From Syntrophomonadaceae bacterium (lineage in GTDB: Bacteria; Bacillota; DSM-12270; Thermacetogeniales; Thermacetogeniaceae), in NCBI GenBank assembly GCA_012840385.1, contig DULK01000085.1, forward strand, positions 1 to 45,941: DNA of 45,941 nucleotides. The letters run 5' to 3'. A program made the translations under genes and the position numbers. The number at the start of each line of letters is the position of its first letter. Position 1 is the first letter of the stretch. This document shows, piece after piece, positions 8,707-16,700 of this stretch. Under the pieces are notes generated by a model. It was not told the DNA's origin, made no database searches, and saw only the letters and a list, made by a program, of their open reading frames with translations.

Positions 8707-9625
8707 CTGCAAGGATCTCCTTTGCCCCCTTTTCCAGCAACGACTTCGCCAGGGACCTCCCCGCCGCCCGGGGGTCGCCCGGGTCCCCGATGTACACTCC
8801 CCTGGCGAACCTGGTCCCATCGGTGGAGATGACGATTCCCCGGAGTTCGAGCCGGTGGTTTTCCACTACCCCGTAGGCCCCCACGGGCACCTGGCAGCCT
8901 CCGCCCAGAGCCTCCAGGAATGCCCGTTCCGCGGTCACCGCCTGGCGTGTCCGGGAATCGTCCAACGCCCTCTCGCAGAGTTCCCGGAGGAAGACGTCCT
9001 CAGCCCGGATCTCCACCGCCAGGGCGCCCTGGCCGGGCGCCGGCAGGCAGGCATCCGGCGAGAGCAGGGTGTAGTTCACATTCTCCCAGCCCATCCGCTC
9101 CAGCCCCGCCGCCGCCACCACGAGGGCATCCACCCGGCCTTCCTCCAGTTTGCGCAGCCTGGTATCCAGGTTGCCCCTGATGTCGGTTACCAGCAGGTCC
9201 GGCCGCCTGCAACGCAATTGGGCCGCCCGGCGCAGGCTGCTGGTCCCGATCCGGGAGCCCGGCGGCAGGTCCTGCAACTCCTGTTTTTCTTTGGGGGTTA
9301 CCAGGGCGTCCAGGGGGTTGGCCCGAACCGGAATCCCCCCCAGGGCAAGCCCGGCAGGGATTTCCGTGGGGAGGTCCTTCAGGCTGTGGACGGCAAAGTC
9401 GATCTCGCCGTTCAGCAGGGCACCCTCCAGCGCCCGGGTGAAGGTCCCCTTTTCCCCTATTTCAGGAAGTGGTGTCTCGGTATCGAGGTCCCCCCTGGTG
9501 GAGATGATTACCTCCTCGATATCCAGTTCGGGATAAGACTCTCTGATTCTCTCGATGACCCACGACGTCTGCCGCCTCGCCAGGAGGCTCCCGCGGGTTC
9601 CGGCACGGAGGTGCTTGCGTTTCAT
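8696..9625 (-). CDS. hemC: Porphobilinogen deaminase (hydroxymethylbilane synthase)
   Basis: A 309-residue HemC. The dipyrromethane-cofactor cysteine is C244 in GGGCQVPVGAYG. The catalytic aspartate region is HSLKDLP (about 81-87), and the substrate-binding RIGTSSLRRAAQL is present. It polymerises four porphobilinogens to hydroxymethylbilane, the substrate of the following HemD domain. It is the first gene of the operon and lies 49 bases downstream of the intrinsic terminator of the cobalamin riboswitch, so its expression should fall when adenosylcobalamin is plentiful. Confidence 0.95.
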   Translation of the reverse strand: MKRKHLRAGTRGSLLARRQTSWVIERIRESYPELDIEEVIISTRGDLDTETPLPEIGEKGTFTRALEGALLNGEIDFAVHSLKDLPTEIPAGLALGGIPVRANPLDALVTPKEKQELQDLPPGSRIGTSSLRRAAQLRCRRPDLLVTDIRGNLDTRLRKLEEGRVDALVVAAAGLERMGWENVNYTLLSPDACLPAPGQGALAVEIRAEDVFLRELCERALDDSRTRQAVTAERAFLEALGGGCQVPVGAYGVVENHRLELRGIVISTDGTRFARGVYIGDPGDPRAAGRSLAKSLLEKGAKEILADVI

Positions 9626-9673
9626 ACTCTTACCTCGCTTGTACCGGCGGCCGGCCGTATACCGCCGCCTCTA

Positions 9674-9704
9674 AAATAAAAACCCCAGCCTATGCGGACT
9701 GAGG
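9674..9704 (-). terminator. Intrinsic terminator between the B12 riboswitch and hemC
   Basis: On the minus strand CCTCAG and CTGGGG form a stem (with a bulge and two more C-G pairs inside, around the loop GCATA), followed directly by TTTTTATTTT. It stands between the cobalamin aptamer and the hemC start, the position expected for a riboswitch-controlled transcription stop. Confidence 0.8.
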
Positions 9705-9754
9705 TAGATAAAGCCATACATCCCACCCCCTATCGCGCGTAGGGTACCGGTGTG

Positions 9755-9968
9755 GAGGAGCAGGCAGGTCTCCTGGCTCGGGTTCCTCGCCCCTCCTGCT
9801 CCTTCCCACCCGGCACTCAACATTAGCTGAATCCAGCCCACTGGTAATTACGCTTTATTGAGTGCCGGGCAGTGGCACCTGCAGGAGGGCTCCCCCTCAC
9901 AGTGGCGGGACCGCGCCTTTTTCCGGCACTCCACCCAGGATGCCGCCCCTCTCGACACCAGGCAACAC
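9755..9968 (-). promoter_or_regulatory. Cobalamin riboswitch upstream of the hemC-cbi operon
   Basis: On the minus strand the B12 box AGCCAGGAGACCTGCCT is at 9762-9778, and the conserved core GGTCCCGCCACTGTGA lies at about 9896-9911. These are the two hallmark blocks of the AdoCbl riboswitch, in the right order. A 12-bp stem, CCCGGCACTCAA with TTGAGTGCCGGG (9809-9820 and 9858-9869), forms a large peripheral arm between core and B12 box. A second copy of the same motif pairs 9923-9931 with 10010-10018, which may extend the aptamer 5' end to about 10045, where GGGAAGTCCGG resembles the usual 5' strand. The following terminator suggests transcriptional control. Confidence 0.9.
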
Positions 9969-10228
9969 TCCCTGACCCACGTCAAGACAGGACCGGCTGC
10001 TCCTGCCTTGAGTGCCGGATCCGGACTTCCCTTTTCAGCCCTTTCCGGGCCACCTGCCCCTTGATCATTATGCTGTTAAACCACTAAACTTATTTATTCT
10101 TCCCTTCGAGCCATTATCCTTCTTAACCTGAAAAATTATTCTTCTCGCCGCCAAACCTCCTATTCCCAGAAGCCGGCCCCAAGGTGCTTCTAACGGGTGA
10201 CAACCCTGCCTGACCCACCTTTGAAGAG

Positions 10229-10375
10229 TCAGGCGCTGCTTTTGCCGGCCTTCACCGAGACTGCCAGGGCATTAGCCGCCCAGGGAGCGACTTCCTGCCT
10301 GTCGCTGAAGCGGGCCAGTATCTGTGCCGCTTCGCCAGCGCCCATTTCCGCCAACTGGTCCAGCTTGCTAGGGCA
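10229..10375 (-). pseudogene. Remnant of an S-layer homology (SLH) domain gene
   Basis: The last about 48 codons of an 85-codon frame read like the end of an SLH repeat: GAGEAAQILARF, then SDRQEVAPWAANALAVSVKAG. SLH repeats typically contain F-x-D-...-V-x-x-WA-...-A-V-x-x-A-x-x-x-G. The upstream part of the frame runs into the neighbouring small gene and shows no SLH pattern, and there is no credible start or signal peptide. I read it as a leftover fragment, not a functional gene. The stretch 9969-10228, beyond the riboswitch, shows no gene. Confidence 0.5.
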
Positions 10376-10442
10376 CGGACCATCATGGCGCCATTTCCTG
10401 AGTTCAAATCGCCAGGCCGGCGGCCATGGCAATAGAATCTTT

Positions 10443-10718
10443 TTACTGTCCAACCGCCGGTATTTCCGTAATTTGTAAGTTAACACGATAGCCCAACTGA
10501 CGCAGGATGTTTTGAATATCTTCCCAGGTCAGGCCGAAAGCCTTAACGTCGGCCAGACCCAACCGGCCCACTATCTCCCTGATGGTTTCATATTCCTTTT
10601 CATCAAAATCCGATTCCATCATGGACATTTCCGCCCAGTCCACCAGGTCAGCCAGGGTAATGCGGTGGTACAGGTAATCGATTAATTTTTGGGCAAGTTT
10701 ATTACGGGTTAACTTCAT
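10443..10718 (-). CDS. Small acidic protein of unknown function, second gene of an ATGA-coupled pair
   Basis: A 91-residue protein, rich in charged residues and predicted mainly helical (LTRNKLAQKLIDYLYHRI..., then REIVGRLGLADVKAFGL). It has no membrane segment or recognisable catalytic motif. Its ATG overlaps the stop of the upstream 88-residue gene as ATGA, so the two are probably made together. The first part (KLIDYLYHRITLADLVDWAE) looks like a small helical adaptor. I have an impression of similar short proteins in related Clostridia but cannot name a family. The coupling and size would fit an antitoxin/toxin-type module, which is only an inference. Confidence 0.6.
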   Translation of the reverse strand: MKLTRNKLAQKLIDYLYHRITLADLVDWAEMSMMESDFDEKEYETIREIVGRLGLADVKAFGLTWEDIQNILRQLGYRVNLQITEIPAVGQ

Positions 10719-10981
10719 TTTTCTTTCCCCTTTCTCACTTTTCTATGGCCTTTATCTTCCGGGTATTTTTCATGTATCTCAACAAGGTTACCCTGATCAT
10801 TGTATATTTCCTGATAAAATCGCATAGTTTCTTCCCGGTCATTGACCTCTTTTACATATTTCGCCTTCCATCCGTGTTTCCCCGGCACTTCGTAAATGTA
10901 ACGCCGTCCGCCACCCGGGAGTTCATTCCAGTAGTGAAACTTTCTCTCGTTTTCTTTCCGCTTATCTTTCAAAACAAGCAT
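10715..10981 (-). CDS. Small basic protein of unknown function, first gene of an ATGA-coupled pair
   Basis: An 88-residue Lys/Arg/Glu-rich protein. The first visible segment is RRYIYEVPGKHGWKAKYVKEV, followed by EEIYND-type text (QEIYNDQGNLVEIHEKYPED) and a very basic C-terminus. A TTG start two codons upstream is possible, but the ATG at 10981 is preferred. No strong Shine-Dalgarno is seen. It overlaps the next gene by 4 bases. A compact beta-rich nucleic-acid or toxin-like domain is conceivable, but I do not recognise the family. It lies in the accessory island between the corrinoid and pantothenate operons. Confidence 0.6.
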   Translation of the reverse strand: MLVLKDKRKENERKFHYWNELPGGGRRYIYEVPGKHGWKAKYVKEVNDREETMRFYQEIYNDQGNLVEIHEKYPEDKGHRKVRKGKEK

Positions 10982-11047
10982 CCCCAAGAAGGTTTTTATA
11001 TTATTCTAACATAAATGTTTAACCGAAATAATCATAAAGGCAGACGC

Positions 11048-11352
11048 TCAGAAACTCCGCAACGGCGCCCCCGTTCTTTCCGCCTCTACATACATCTTCC
11101 AAAAATCATGGCCCTGATAACCGGTAACAAGGATGTCGATATCAGAACCCTCCGTGAAGCCGCCCCATGCCAGCGAGCCGTAAAGGTAAACCTGCTTACT
11201 CCATATTTTTCTTTAAGAACTGCGGCAATTTCCCTTGCTTTCTTCCGGGCTTGTTCCTCAAGCTTCTGGATTCTCGCAGCCCGTTCCCTTTGGAGAAACC
11301 GGTATTTATCCATAAACTCCGGCGAAAAATCCGGCCTTTTATCATCAGGCAT
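11048..11352 (-). pseudogene. Frameshifted MNT-type nucleotidyltransferase remnant
   Basis: Translation from the ATG at 11352 (GGAGG seven bases upstream) gives MPDDKRPDFSPEF..., a helical lead-in ending in AAVLKEKYGVSR at about 11190. There the frame breaks. In the alternative frame the text continues as VYLYGSLAWGGFTEGSDIDI, the hallmark G-S-x(n)-G-S-D-x-D active-site motif of minimal nucleotidyltransferases, to a stop at 11048. The C-terminal third of the usual domain is absent. One frameshift plus truncation makes a functional product unlikely. Such proteins are antitoxins or AMPylating partners of HEPN toxins; a HEPN remnant lies at 14393-14548. Confidence 0.65.
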
Positions 11353-11539
11353 GGCAGCGCCTCCTCGACCACAGAGGTACTCCTTTCCCCTCGATGTCAA
11401 GTACAATCCGTCTCTCCCGCTCCTTCAGGAATTCAGGAGGTTCTCCGGAGAGTACAAGGGTGGAAAGGGGGATCGGGTACAATTCCTCAACATTATTTAT
11501 TTTACCATTATTTAGAACGCATAAAAACGGATCACACAA
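11345..11539 (-). pseudogene. Short reading frame upstream of the broken nucleotidyltransferase, probably a gene tail
   Basis: A 64-codon frame ending in RIVLDIEGKGVPLWSRRRCHA. Its stop overlaps the ATG of the nucleotidyltransferase remnant by 8 bases, so it once headed the same operon. The last third resembles the C-terminal strand and helix of a nucleotidyltransferase-type protein (a hydrophobic strand followed by EGKGVPLW), but the catalytic half is missing. No signal peptide or domain is recognisable. I treat it as a remnant; a genuine small gene cannot be excluded. Confidence 0.3.
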
Positions 11540-11593
11540 CTTTCAGATCATGGCTACCTGCTTGGCTCGGTAATACGTTTTTTAACCTTTTAA

Positions 11594-14071
11594 CTAGAAT
11601 AAGGTGTTCAATCTAAAGAATCCCCGCGCATCTCCAGATTCTTGAACTTTATACCCCATAGCCTTATAACCCTTGAGACGTTTCTCATACATCCTGGCCA
11701 GTATGGGTACGTTTGCATCAACATAATCGTAGATTTGAACCACCCTTTTGTTGCTGTGCAAGCGATGCAATCTACCGGCGTATTGTTGCAGCGTTCCTCT
11801 CCAGGAGATTGGCATCACAAGAAAGAGGGTATCCAGCCGGGGATCATCAAAACCCTCGCCGATATAGCGACCGGTGGCTATCAGTAATCTTTCTTCTTCA
11901 TCAGGAATGCTGGCAATCTTGTCCGCCAGCGCCTTTCGCTGTTTCTTTCCCATACCACCACGCAGGACGATAACATTCTTCGCAAAGCCTGCAAGTCGCC
12001 GGGCAAAAAATTCAACATGCTCGGTCCGCTCAGTTAATAATATGGGCGAGCGTCCCATATCCAACGCCTTCAGGATGTCGTCAAAGATTAACTTATTGCG
12101 GTTGTCATCTGATATTAATGCTGCGTAGATATCCTGGATACCCGAAATATTCGCGCCTAAAGGGATTTGAAAATCTGTTACTCGTGGTATCACCACGTGT
12201 TCAAATGGCCGTGCTGCTGCCTGTTTTCGAGCATCAACCTTGAAGCGAATGGGACCACATTGCATCATTATGATCGGATGATGTCCGTCTTTGCGAACGG
12301 GAGTAGCGGTCAAACCCAATACATACCTGGCCCTAACCTGCTTGAGTACCTGTTCAAAACTGAATGCGGAAATATGGTGACATTCATCGACTATAACCTG
12401 ACCGTATTCAGCAACGAGGTCTTTCACAACCCCTTTGTGTATCAAACTTTGAATGATTCCTATATCAAGCATACCGCTGCGCTGGTCCTTACCTCCCCCT
12501 ATAAGACCCATTGCTTTTACAGGCATATCTAAAAATGCGGCCAGTCGCTCTTGCCACTGGTCCATCAACTGCCTGCGGTGAACCAAAACCAGCGTATTTA
12601 CTTTGCGAGTTGCTATCAACCAGGCAGCTACTACAGTTTTACCGAACGCAGTGGTTGCAGACAGAATACCGGTATCATATTCCAGGAGGGCTTGAGCTGC
12701 CTGTTTTTGCAAAATATTTAGCTCTCCCCGGAATGTCACGTCAATCTGGTTGCCCGCAAAACGCTCATCTGTTACATCGACATCAACATTATGAGCATCC
12801 AGCAATTCCAACACCTCATCCAGACAACCCCTAGGTAATCCAATGTATTGAGGAAACTCTTCTGCACAACCGATAATCCGTGGTTTTCCGTAAGTCGGCA
12901 GACGCATCGCCTGAGCCTTGTAAAACTCAGGATTCTGAAAAGCGGCTATGCGCATCAAACGATTGATCATGGCTGACGGTAAGCCTTCCTTTTCAACATA
13001 AACCATGTTGCTCCTGATTAACCTCACAACCGGTGGTAGAGGTTCTAAAACAGGCTTTTCATTCCTCTTTTTCGATGGGGGCAATGTCCACGGATCTTCC
13101 TCATCTTCTTCATCAGTAAGACTCCTGCGGATACCAAGTACCCCGCCATAATGAGACGCCTGACGGACAATTGTTTCTATTTCTTCCTGCTGCATCTTTC
13201 TCAGGGTTGAAAGAAACAGCCACTGATCATCGTAGGGCTGAAAATTTTCGTCAATGAAAACACTATTGCCGCTGGCACGGGGAACATGCTGCAGCGGCAA
13301 AGCGATAAGATTTCCGAACCCCCCTTTGGGAACGGTGTCCTGATTGGGAAAGAAACGATCATAAGAGTCCAATCCAAGCAGGTGCCGGCGTTCCATGGCA
13401 AGCGTCAAAATGGCACACCCCAGATTTCGAGCCAGGGAAGCAGGAACCGGCTTTTCAAAGAAAATCCATACATGGCCGCCATTTCCTGAGCGCGAACGTT
13501 CCAGCGCCGCAGGAACATTCATCTCCCGGCACGCCTCAAGAAAGGCGAATGAATCCTCTTGCCAGGTTTTTTTATCAAAATCGGCAGCCAGGAACCAGCA
13601 TCTGGCATCCGGCAAAAGAGGGTAAACTCCTATTGTATGCCTACCTGCCAGATGATCGAAAATCACCTGGTCCGTCACAGGCAAAAAAACGCGATGCTCG
13701 CATTCGCTGCACTTAATTCTCGGCTTTTGGCAAAACTCCCGGTTCCATTCATTACGACATGCCGGAGCATAACCCGACCTTCCGTTTTTATTTTCCCAGC
13801 GCACCGGATATACGTCTTCCCTGCCGCGGAACAAACCCCTGAAAAAAGCAACTTTATCTTGAGACGATGATTTATTTGTAACAATCCTGTTTTGAATTGA
13901 TAAGGAAAGAGACTGTTGGACAGTCTCAGATTGCGGTTTGGCAAATTCGGAAGTAAAACCAAGCAGTGCTCTTAAGCGCTCATTTTCCTCACGGAGGCGT
14001 GCACATTCGATTAAAGCTTGTCGAAGTTGACTTTTTAAGTCTTCATTTTGGTCAAAGATCTTGCCGGACAT
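11594..14071 (-). CDS. Primase-helicase: AEP-type primase domain fused to a DECH-box SF2 helicase
   Basis: An 825-residue protein from the ATG at 14071 (AGGGG 11 bases upstream; the frame opens 13 codons earlier without a binding site). In numbering from this start: residues 8-40 form a leucine-rich coiled coil. Four cysteines around 105-124 (CRNEWNREFC, CSEC) look like a zinc knuckle. Residues about 140-290 carry archaeo-eukaryotic primase signatures, AADFD (D164, D166) and SGNGGHVW (H200). Residues 440-790 are an SF2 helicase: ATTAFGKT (Walker A), VDECHH (motif II), GLTATP (III), QYAGRLHRLHS (VI). The architecture matches proteins annotated as TOTE conflict-system primase-helicases. A role in defence or element maintenance is inferred. 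Confidence 0.85.
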   Translation of the reverse strand: MSGKIFDQNEDLKSQLRQALIECARLREENERLRALLGFTSEFAKPQSETVQQSLSLSIQNRIVTNKSSSQDKVAFFRGLFRGREDVYPVRWENKNGRSGYAPACRNEWNREFCQKPRIKCSECEHRVFLPVTDQVIFDHLAGRHTIGVYPLLPDARCWFLAADFDKKTWQEDSFAFLEACREMNVPAALERSRSGNGGHVWIFFEKPVPASLARNLGCAILTLAMERRHLLGLDSYDRFFPNQDTVPKGGFGNLIALPLQHVPRASGNSVFIDENFQPYDDQWLFLSTLRKMQQEEIETIVRQASHYGGVLGIRRSLTDEEDEEDPWTLPPSKKRNEKPVLEPLPPVVRLIRSNMVYVEKEGLPSAMINRLMRIAAFQNPEFYKAQAMRLPTYGKPRIIGCAEEFPQYIGLPRGCLDEVLELLDAHNVDVDVTDERFAGNQIDVTFRGELNILQKQAAQALLEYDTGILSATTAFGKTVVAAWLIATRKVNTLVLVHRRQLMDQWQERLAAFLDMPVKAMGLIGGGKDQRSGMLDIGIIQSLIHKGVVKDLVAEYGQVIVDECHHISAFSFEQVLKQVRARYVLGLTATPVRKDGHHPIIMMQCGPIRFKVDARKQAAARPFEHVVIPRVTDFQIPLGANISGIQDIYAALISDDNRNKLIFDDILKALDMGRSPILLTERTEHVEFFARRLAGFAKNVIVLRGGMGKKQRKALADKIASIPDEEERLLIATGRYIGEGFDDPRLDTLFLVMPISWRGTLQQYAGRLHRLHSNKRVVQIYDYVDANVPILARMYEKRLKGYKAMGYKVQESGDARGFFRLNTLF

Positions 14072-14150
14072 AGATATCACAGCCCCTGACAAAACTCCCT
14101 GATTACGCATAATTTATTATTTTCCAGATATGTTACCATTCGACAAAAAA

Positions 14151-14175
14151 CAGGTAATACCTGCTCAAATGTCAA
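14151..14175 (-). promoter_or_regulatory. Candidate promoter -35 with overlapping palindrome, upstream of the primase-helicase
   Basis: On the minus strand a perfect TTGACA (14170-14175) is followed by the 13-base palindrome CAGGTATTACCTG (14151-14163) in the spacer. The -10 at the normal distance (TGTTTT) is poor. A repressor site overlapping a weak promoter is plausible, but no regulator gene is adjacent. Confidence 0.35.
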
Positions 14176-14256
14176 TTAATATAGCATTATTCTTATTTTA
14201 TGAAAAAGCATGTCGGTAATCGCCGTGCACTTGCCAAAAAAATTTAAAGATCACTC

Positions 14257-14548
14257 TATGGCGTTAGCATTCCTGTTGATGTTATCGTAGAAACCCCGGA
14301 CAGGTTCGACGAACTCAAGAGAAACCCTCGATTTACAATGAAATTCACAGAACAGGGATGGTGCTCTTTGAAAAAGAAGGATCTCGCATACCGTGATTAC
14401 CGGCCATCCTTGGGAGTACGAACCGGTTGACGAAGGAGAATATAAAGAAGCGCTTGAAATTTCTGAGTTCACCATTCGCTGGGTGGAAAAGAAACCGGGG
14501 GGCGGTCGATACGATACGTTGACCGCCCCTCCTATTATTAAAAGATAA
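14257..14548 (+). pseudogene. Decayed MNT nucleotidyltransferase tail plus HEPN-domain tail
   Basis: This is the only plus-strand gene trace with family resemblance. Frame one from 14257 reads YGVSIPVDVIVETPDRFDEL, the typical C-terminal half of an MNT nucleotidyltransferase. After about 14341 the sense continues in another frame as EIHRTGMVLFEKEGSRIP and a stop. From 14393 a third frame reads GHPWEYEPVDEGEYKEALEI and ends at 14548, which looks like the C-terminal helix of a HEPN protein. The N-terminal active sites of both are gone. I read this as an eroded MNT-HEPN toxin-antitoxin pair lying upstream of, and opposite to, the primase-helicase. Confidence 0.65.
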
Positions 14549-14563
14549 CTGTTAAACGGTAGC

Positions 14564-14926
14564 TTACACTCCCACCGGGGTGACGATCCGGTTCCGCTCG
14601 TCCACGAAGACCACCCTCGGGCGGTGGTTGCGCGCCTCGACATCGGGCAGCTGGACGTAGGAGAGGATGATCAGGAGGTCGCCGGGATGGCCGAGCCTGG
14701 CGGCGGCGCCGTTCAGGCAGACCTTGCCCGAGCCCCGCTCCCCCTCGATGACGTAGGTTTCGAACCGCGCCCCGTTGTTGTTGTTGACCACCTGCACCCG
14801 CTCGAAGGGGAGGATGTCGGCGGCGTCCATCAGGTCCCGGTCGATGGTGATGCTCCCCATGTAGTTCAAATCGGCCTCGGTCAGCACCGCCCGGTGGATC
14901 TTTGACTTCAGCATGGTGCGCAGCAC
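14564..14926 (-). CDS. panD: Aspartate 1-decarboxylase proenzyme PanD
   Basis: A 120-residue pyruvoyl enzyme that makes beta-alanine for pantothenate. The self-cleavage site is G24-S25 in [10 protein letters not shown]; cleavage gives the pyruvoyl-bearing alpha chain. R54 and the region [15 protein letters not shown] match the family core. The start is the GTG at 14926, with GGAGGT six bases upstream, overlapping panC by 19 bases. Last gene of the pan operon. Length is typical (about 115-130 residues). Confidence 0.95.
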   Translation of the reverse strand: MLRTMLKSKIHRAVLTEADLNYMGSITIDRDLMDAADILPFERVQVVNNNNGARFETYVIEGERGSGKVCLNGAAARLGHPGDLLIILSYVQLPDVEARNHRPRVVFVDERNRIVTPVGV

Positions 14927-15777
14927 GGTTCCACCTCCAGGTCGATGTTGTCGATCAGGCGGGTTTTCCCCACGTAAACCGCGGCGGCCAGAAGCACAGG
15001 CCCCTCCAGGACCCCCAGTTCCGACAGGTCCCTCCCGCTGCAGACCTCCACATAGTCAACCCTGACACCGGGAGAACGGTTCAGAGCCTCCAGGATCCTC
15101 TCCCGCACCTTCCGGGGGTCGCGCTCTCCCCTTGTGATCAGTTCCCGCCCCGCCGCCAGGGCACGGGGCAGGGCCAGGGCCTGCCGCCGCTCCTCGGGGC
15201 TGAGGTAGGTATTCCGGGAACTCATGGCCAGGCCGTCCGCCTCCCGCACGATGGGGCAGGTGACGATTTCCAGGGGGAGGTTCAGGTCTGCCACCATCTT
15301 CCGGATGACTACGGCCTGCTGGGCGTCCTTCTGGCCGAAGTAGGCCCGGTGGGGCTGAACGATGTTAAAGAGCTTCAGGACCACGGTGGTCACCCCTCGG
15401 AAGTGCCCTGGCCGCGACCTGGCGCACATCTTCTCCGTTACTTCCCCCAGCACCTCCACGTAGGTGTTGTACCCCTGCGGGTACATCTCCTCCCCGGCCG
15501 GGGCAAAGACGTAATCAACTCCTGCCGATTCGGCCAGCCTGCAGTCCCGCTCCAGGTCCCGAGGGTAGGTGGCGAAGTCCTCCCGCGGGCCGAACTGCAG
15601 GGGGTTGACGAAAATGCTCATCACCACCAGGTCGTTCTCCGCCCGGGCGGCCCGGGCAAGGCTGAGGTGCCCTTCATGCAGGTAGCCCATGGTAGGCACC
15701 AGGCCGATGCTCTTCCCCTCCCGCCGTGCCTGCAGGCAGATCCCCTGCATTTCTCTCACTTTTTTAATGATTTCCAT
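14908..15777 (-). CDS. panC: Pantothenate synthetase PanC
   Basis: A 289-residue ATP-dependent ligase of pantoate and beta-alanine, nucleotidyltransferase superfamily. The HIGH-type signature is HEGH at 34-37 in [22 protein letters not shown] and the [13 protein letters not shown] region (KMSKS equivalent) are present in the usual order. It is encoded in the pan operon 24 bases after panB, and its product meets the beta-alanine from PanD encoded next. Confidence 0.96.
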   Translation of the reverse strand: MEIIKKVREMQGICLQARREGKSIGLVPTMGYLHEGHLSLARAARAENDLVVMSIFVNPLQFGPREDFATYPRDLERDCRLAESAGVDYVFAPAGEEMYPQGYNTYVEVLGEVTEKMCARSRPGHFRGVTTVVLKLFNIVQPHRAYFGQKDAQQAVVIRKMVADLNLPLEIVTCPIVREADGLAMSSRNTYLSPEERRQALALPRALAAGRELITRGERDPRKVRERILEALNRSPGVRVDYVEVCSGRDLSELGVLEGPVLLAAAVYVGKTRLIDNIDLEVEPCCAPC

Positions 15778-15801
15778 TCAACCGCACCCCTCGACCATCC
15801 G

Positions 15802-16614
15802 TTATTCCTTCGGGAGATTGTAGCAGTGCTCGGGCCCCGGGAAAACACCCTCCTGCACCTCTGCCTTGAAGGCCTTGAGGGCATCCAGCATCATGTCATA
15901 AAGCCGGGCATACTGCTTGACGAATTTGGGCACCTTCTTGCCGGTCAGTCCCATCATGTCGTGGAAGACCAGAACCTGCCCGTCGCAGTACGGGCCGGCC
16001 CCGATCCCCAGGGTGGGGATGTGCAGCTGCTTCGTCACCTCTGCCGCCACGTGGGCCGGGACGGCCTCCAGGACCAGGGAAAAGATCCCGGCATCCTCCA
16101 GAATCCTGGCGTCCTCAAGCAGCCTTTGAGCAGCGGCCTCGCTCTTTCCCTGCACCTTGAAGCCGCCCAGCTGGTGCACCGACTGGGGGGTGAGGCCCAG
16201 GTGGCCCATTACCGGGATACCGGTTTCCACCAGGGCGCGGACCACCTCCGCCCGTTCCCTGCCCCCCTCCAGTTTGACCGCATGGGCTCCCGCCTCTTTC
16301 AGGTAGCGGCCGGCATTGAGCACCGCCTCGGCAACGGTGGTCTGGTAGGAGAGGAAGGGCATGTCCCCCACCACCATCGCCCGCTTCGCCCCCCGGGCCA
16401 CCGCCCTGGTATGGTGCAGGCTCTCCTCCATGGTCACCGGCAGAGTGTTTTCGTACCCCAGGACCACGTTCCCGAGGGAGTCTCCCACCAGCAGGATATC
16501 AATACCCGCCTCGTCCAGCAGGCAGGCGGTGGGGTAGTCATAAGCCGTCAGCAATGTGATTTTTTCACCCTTCTCCTTCATCTCCAGCAGGGTAGTCGTT
16601 GTTACACGCGCCAT
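15802..16614 (-). CDS. panB: 3-methyl-2-oxobutanoate hydroxymethyltransferase PanB
   Basis: A 270-residue PEP-mutase/ICL-fold enzyme that makes ketopantoate from ketoisovalerate and methylene-THF. Family blocks visible: LTAYDYPTACLLDEAGID near residue 23, LVGDSLGNVVLGYENTLPV, GHLGLTPQSVHQLGGFKVQG, and the C-terminal GIGAGPYCDGQVLVFHDMMG. Metal-binding D45 lies in VGDSLG. It is the second gene of the pan operon, 86 bases downstream of the panG-type gene; that gap contains one copy of CCCGGCACTCAA (16650-16661). Confidence 0.96.
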   Translation of the reverse strand: MARVTTTTLLEMKEKGEKITLLTAYDYPTACLLDEAGIDILLVGDSLGNVVLGYENTLPVTMEESLHHTRAVARGAKRAMVVGDMPFLSYQTTVAEAVLNAGRYLKEAGAHAVKLEGGRERAEVVRALVETGIPVMGHLGLTPQSVHQLGGFKVQGKSEAAAQRLLEDARILEDAGIFSLVLEAVPAHVAAEVTKQLHIPTLGIGAGPYCDGQVLVFHDMMGLTGKKVPKFVKQYARLYDMMLDALKAFKAEVQEGVFPGPEHCYNLPKE

Positions 16615-16700
16615 CGTCGCAGCCTCCTGTTATTATGGTTTACCGGTTTCCCGGCACTCAAAGTAACTGCACTCGAATAAGCAAGCCTTCAGTTCATAAT

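Noticed and set aside
10229-10486. 85-codon frame as a complete gene
   Set aside because: Its upstream half overlaps the small gene and lacks sense; only the SLH-like tail is meaningful, so I list a remnant.
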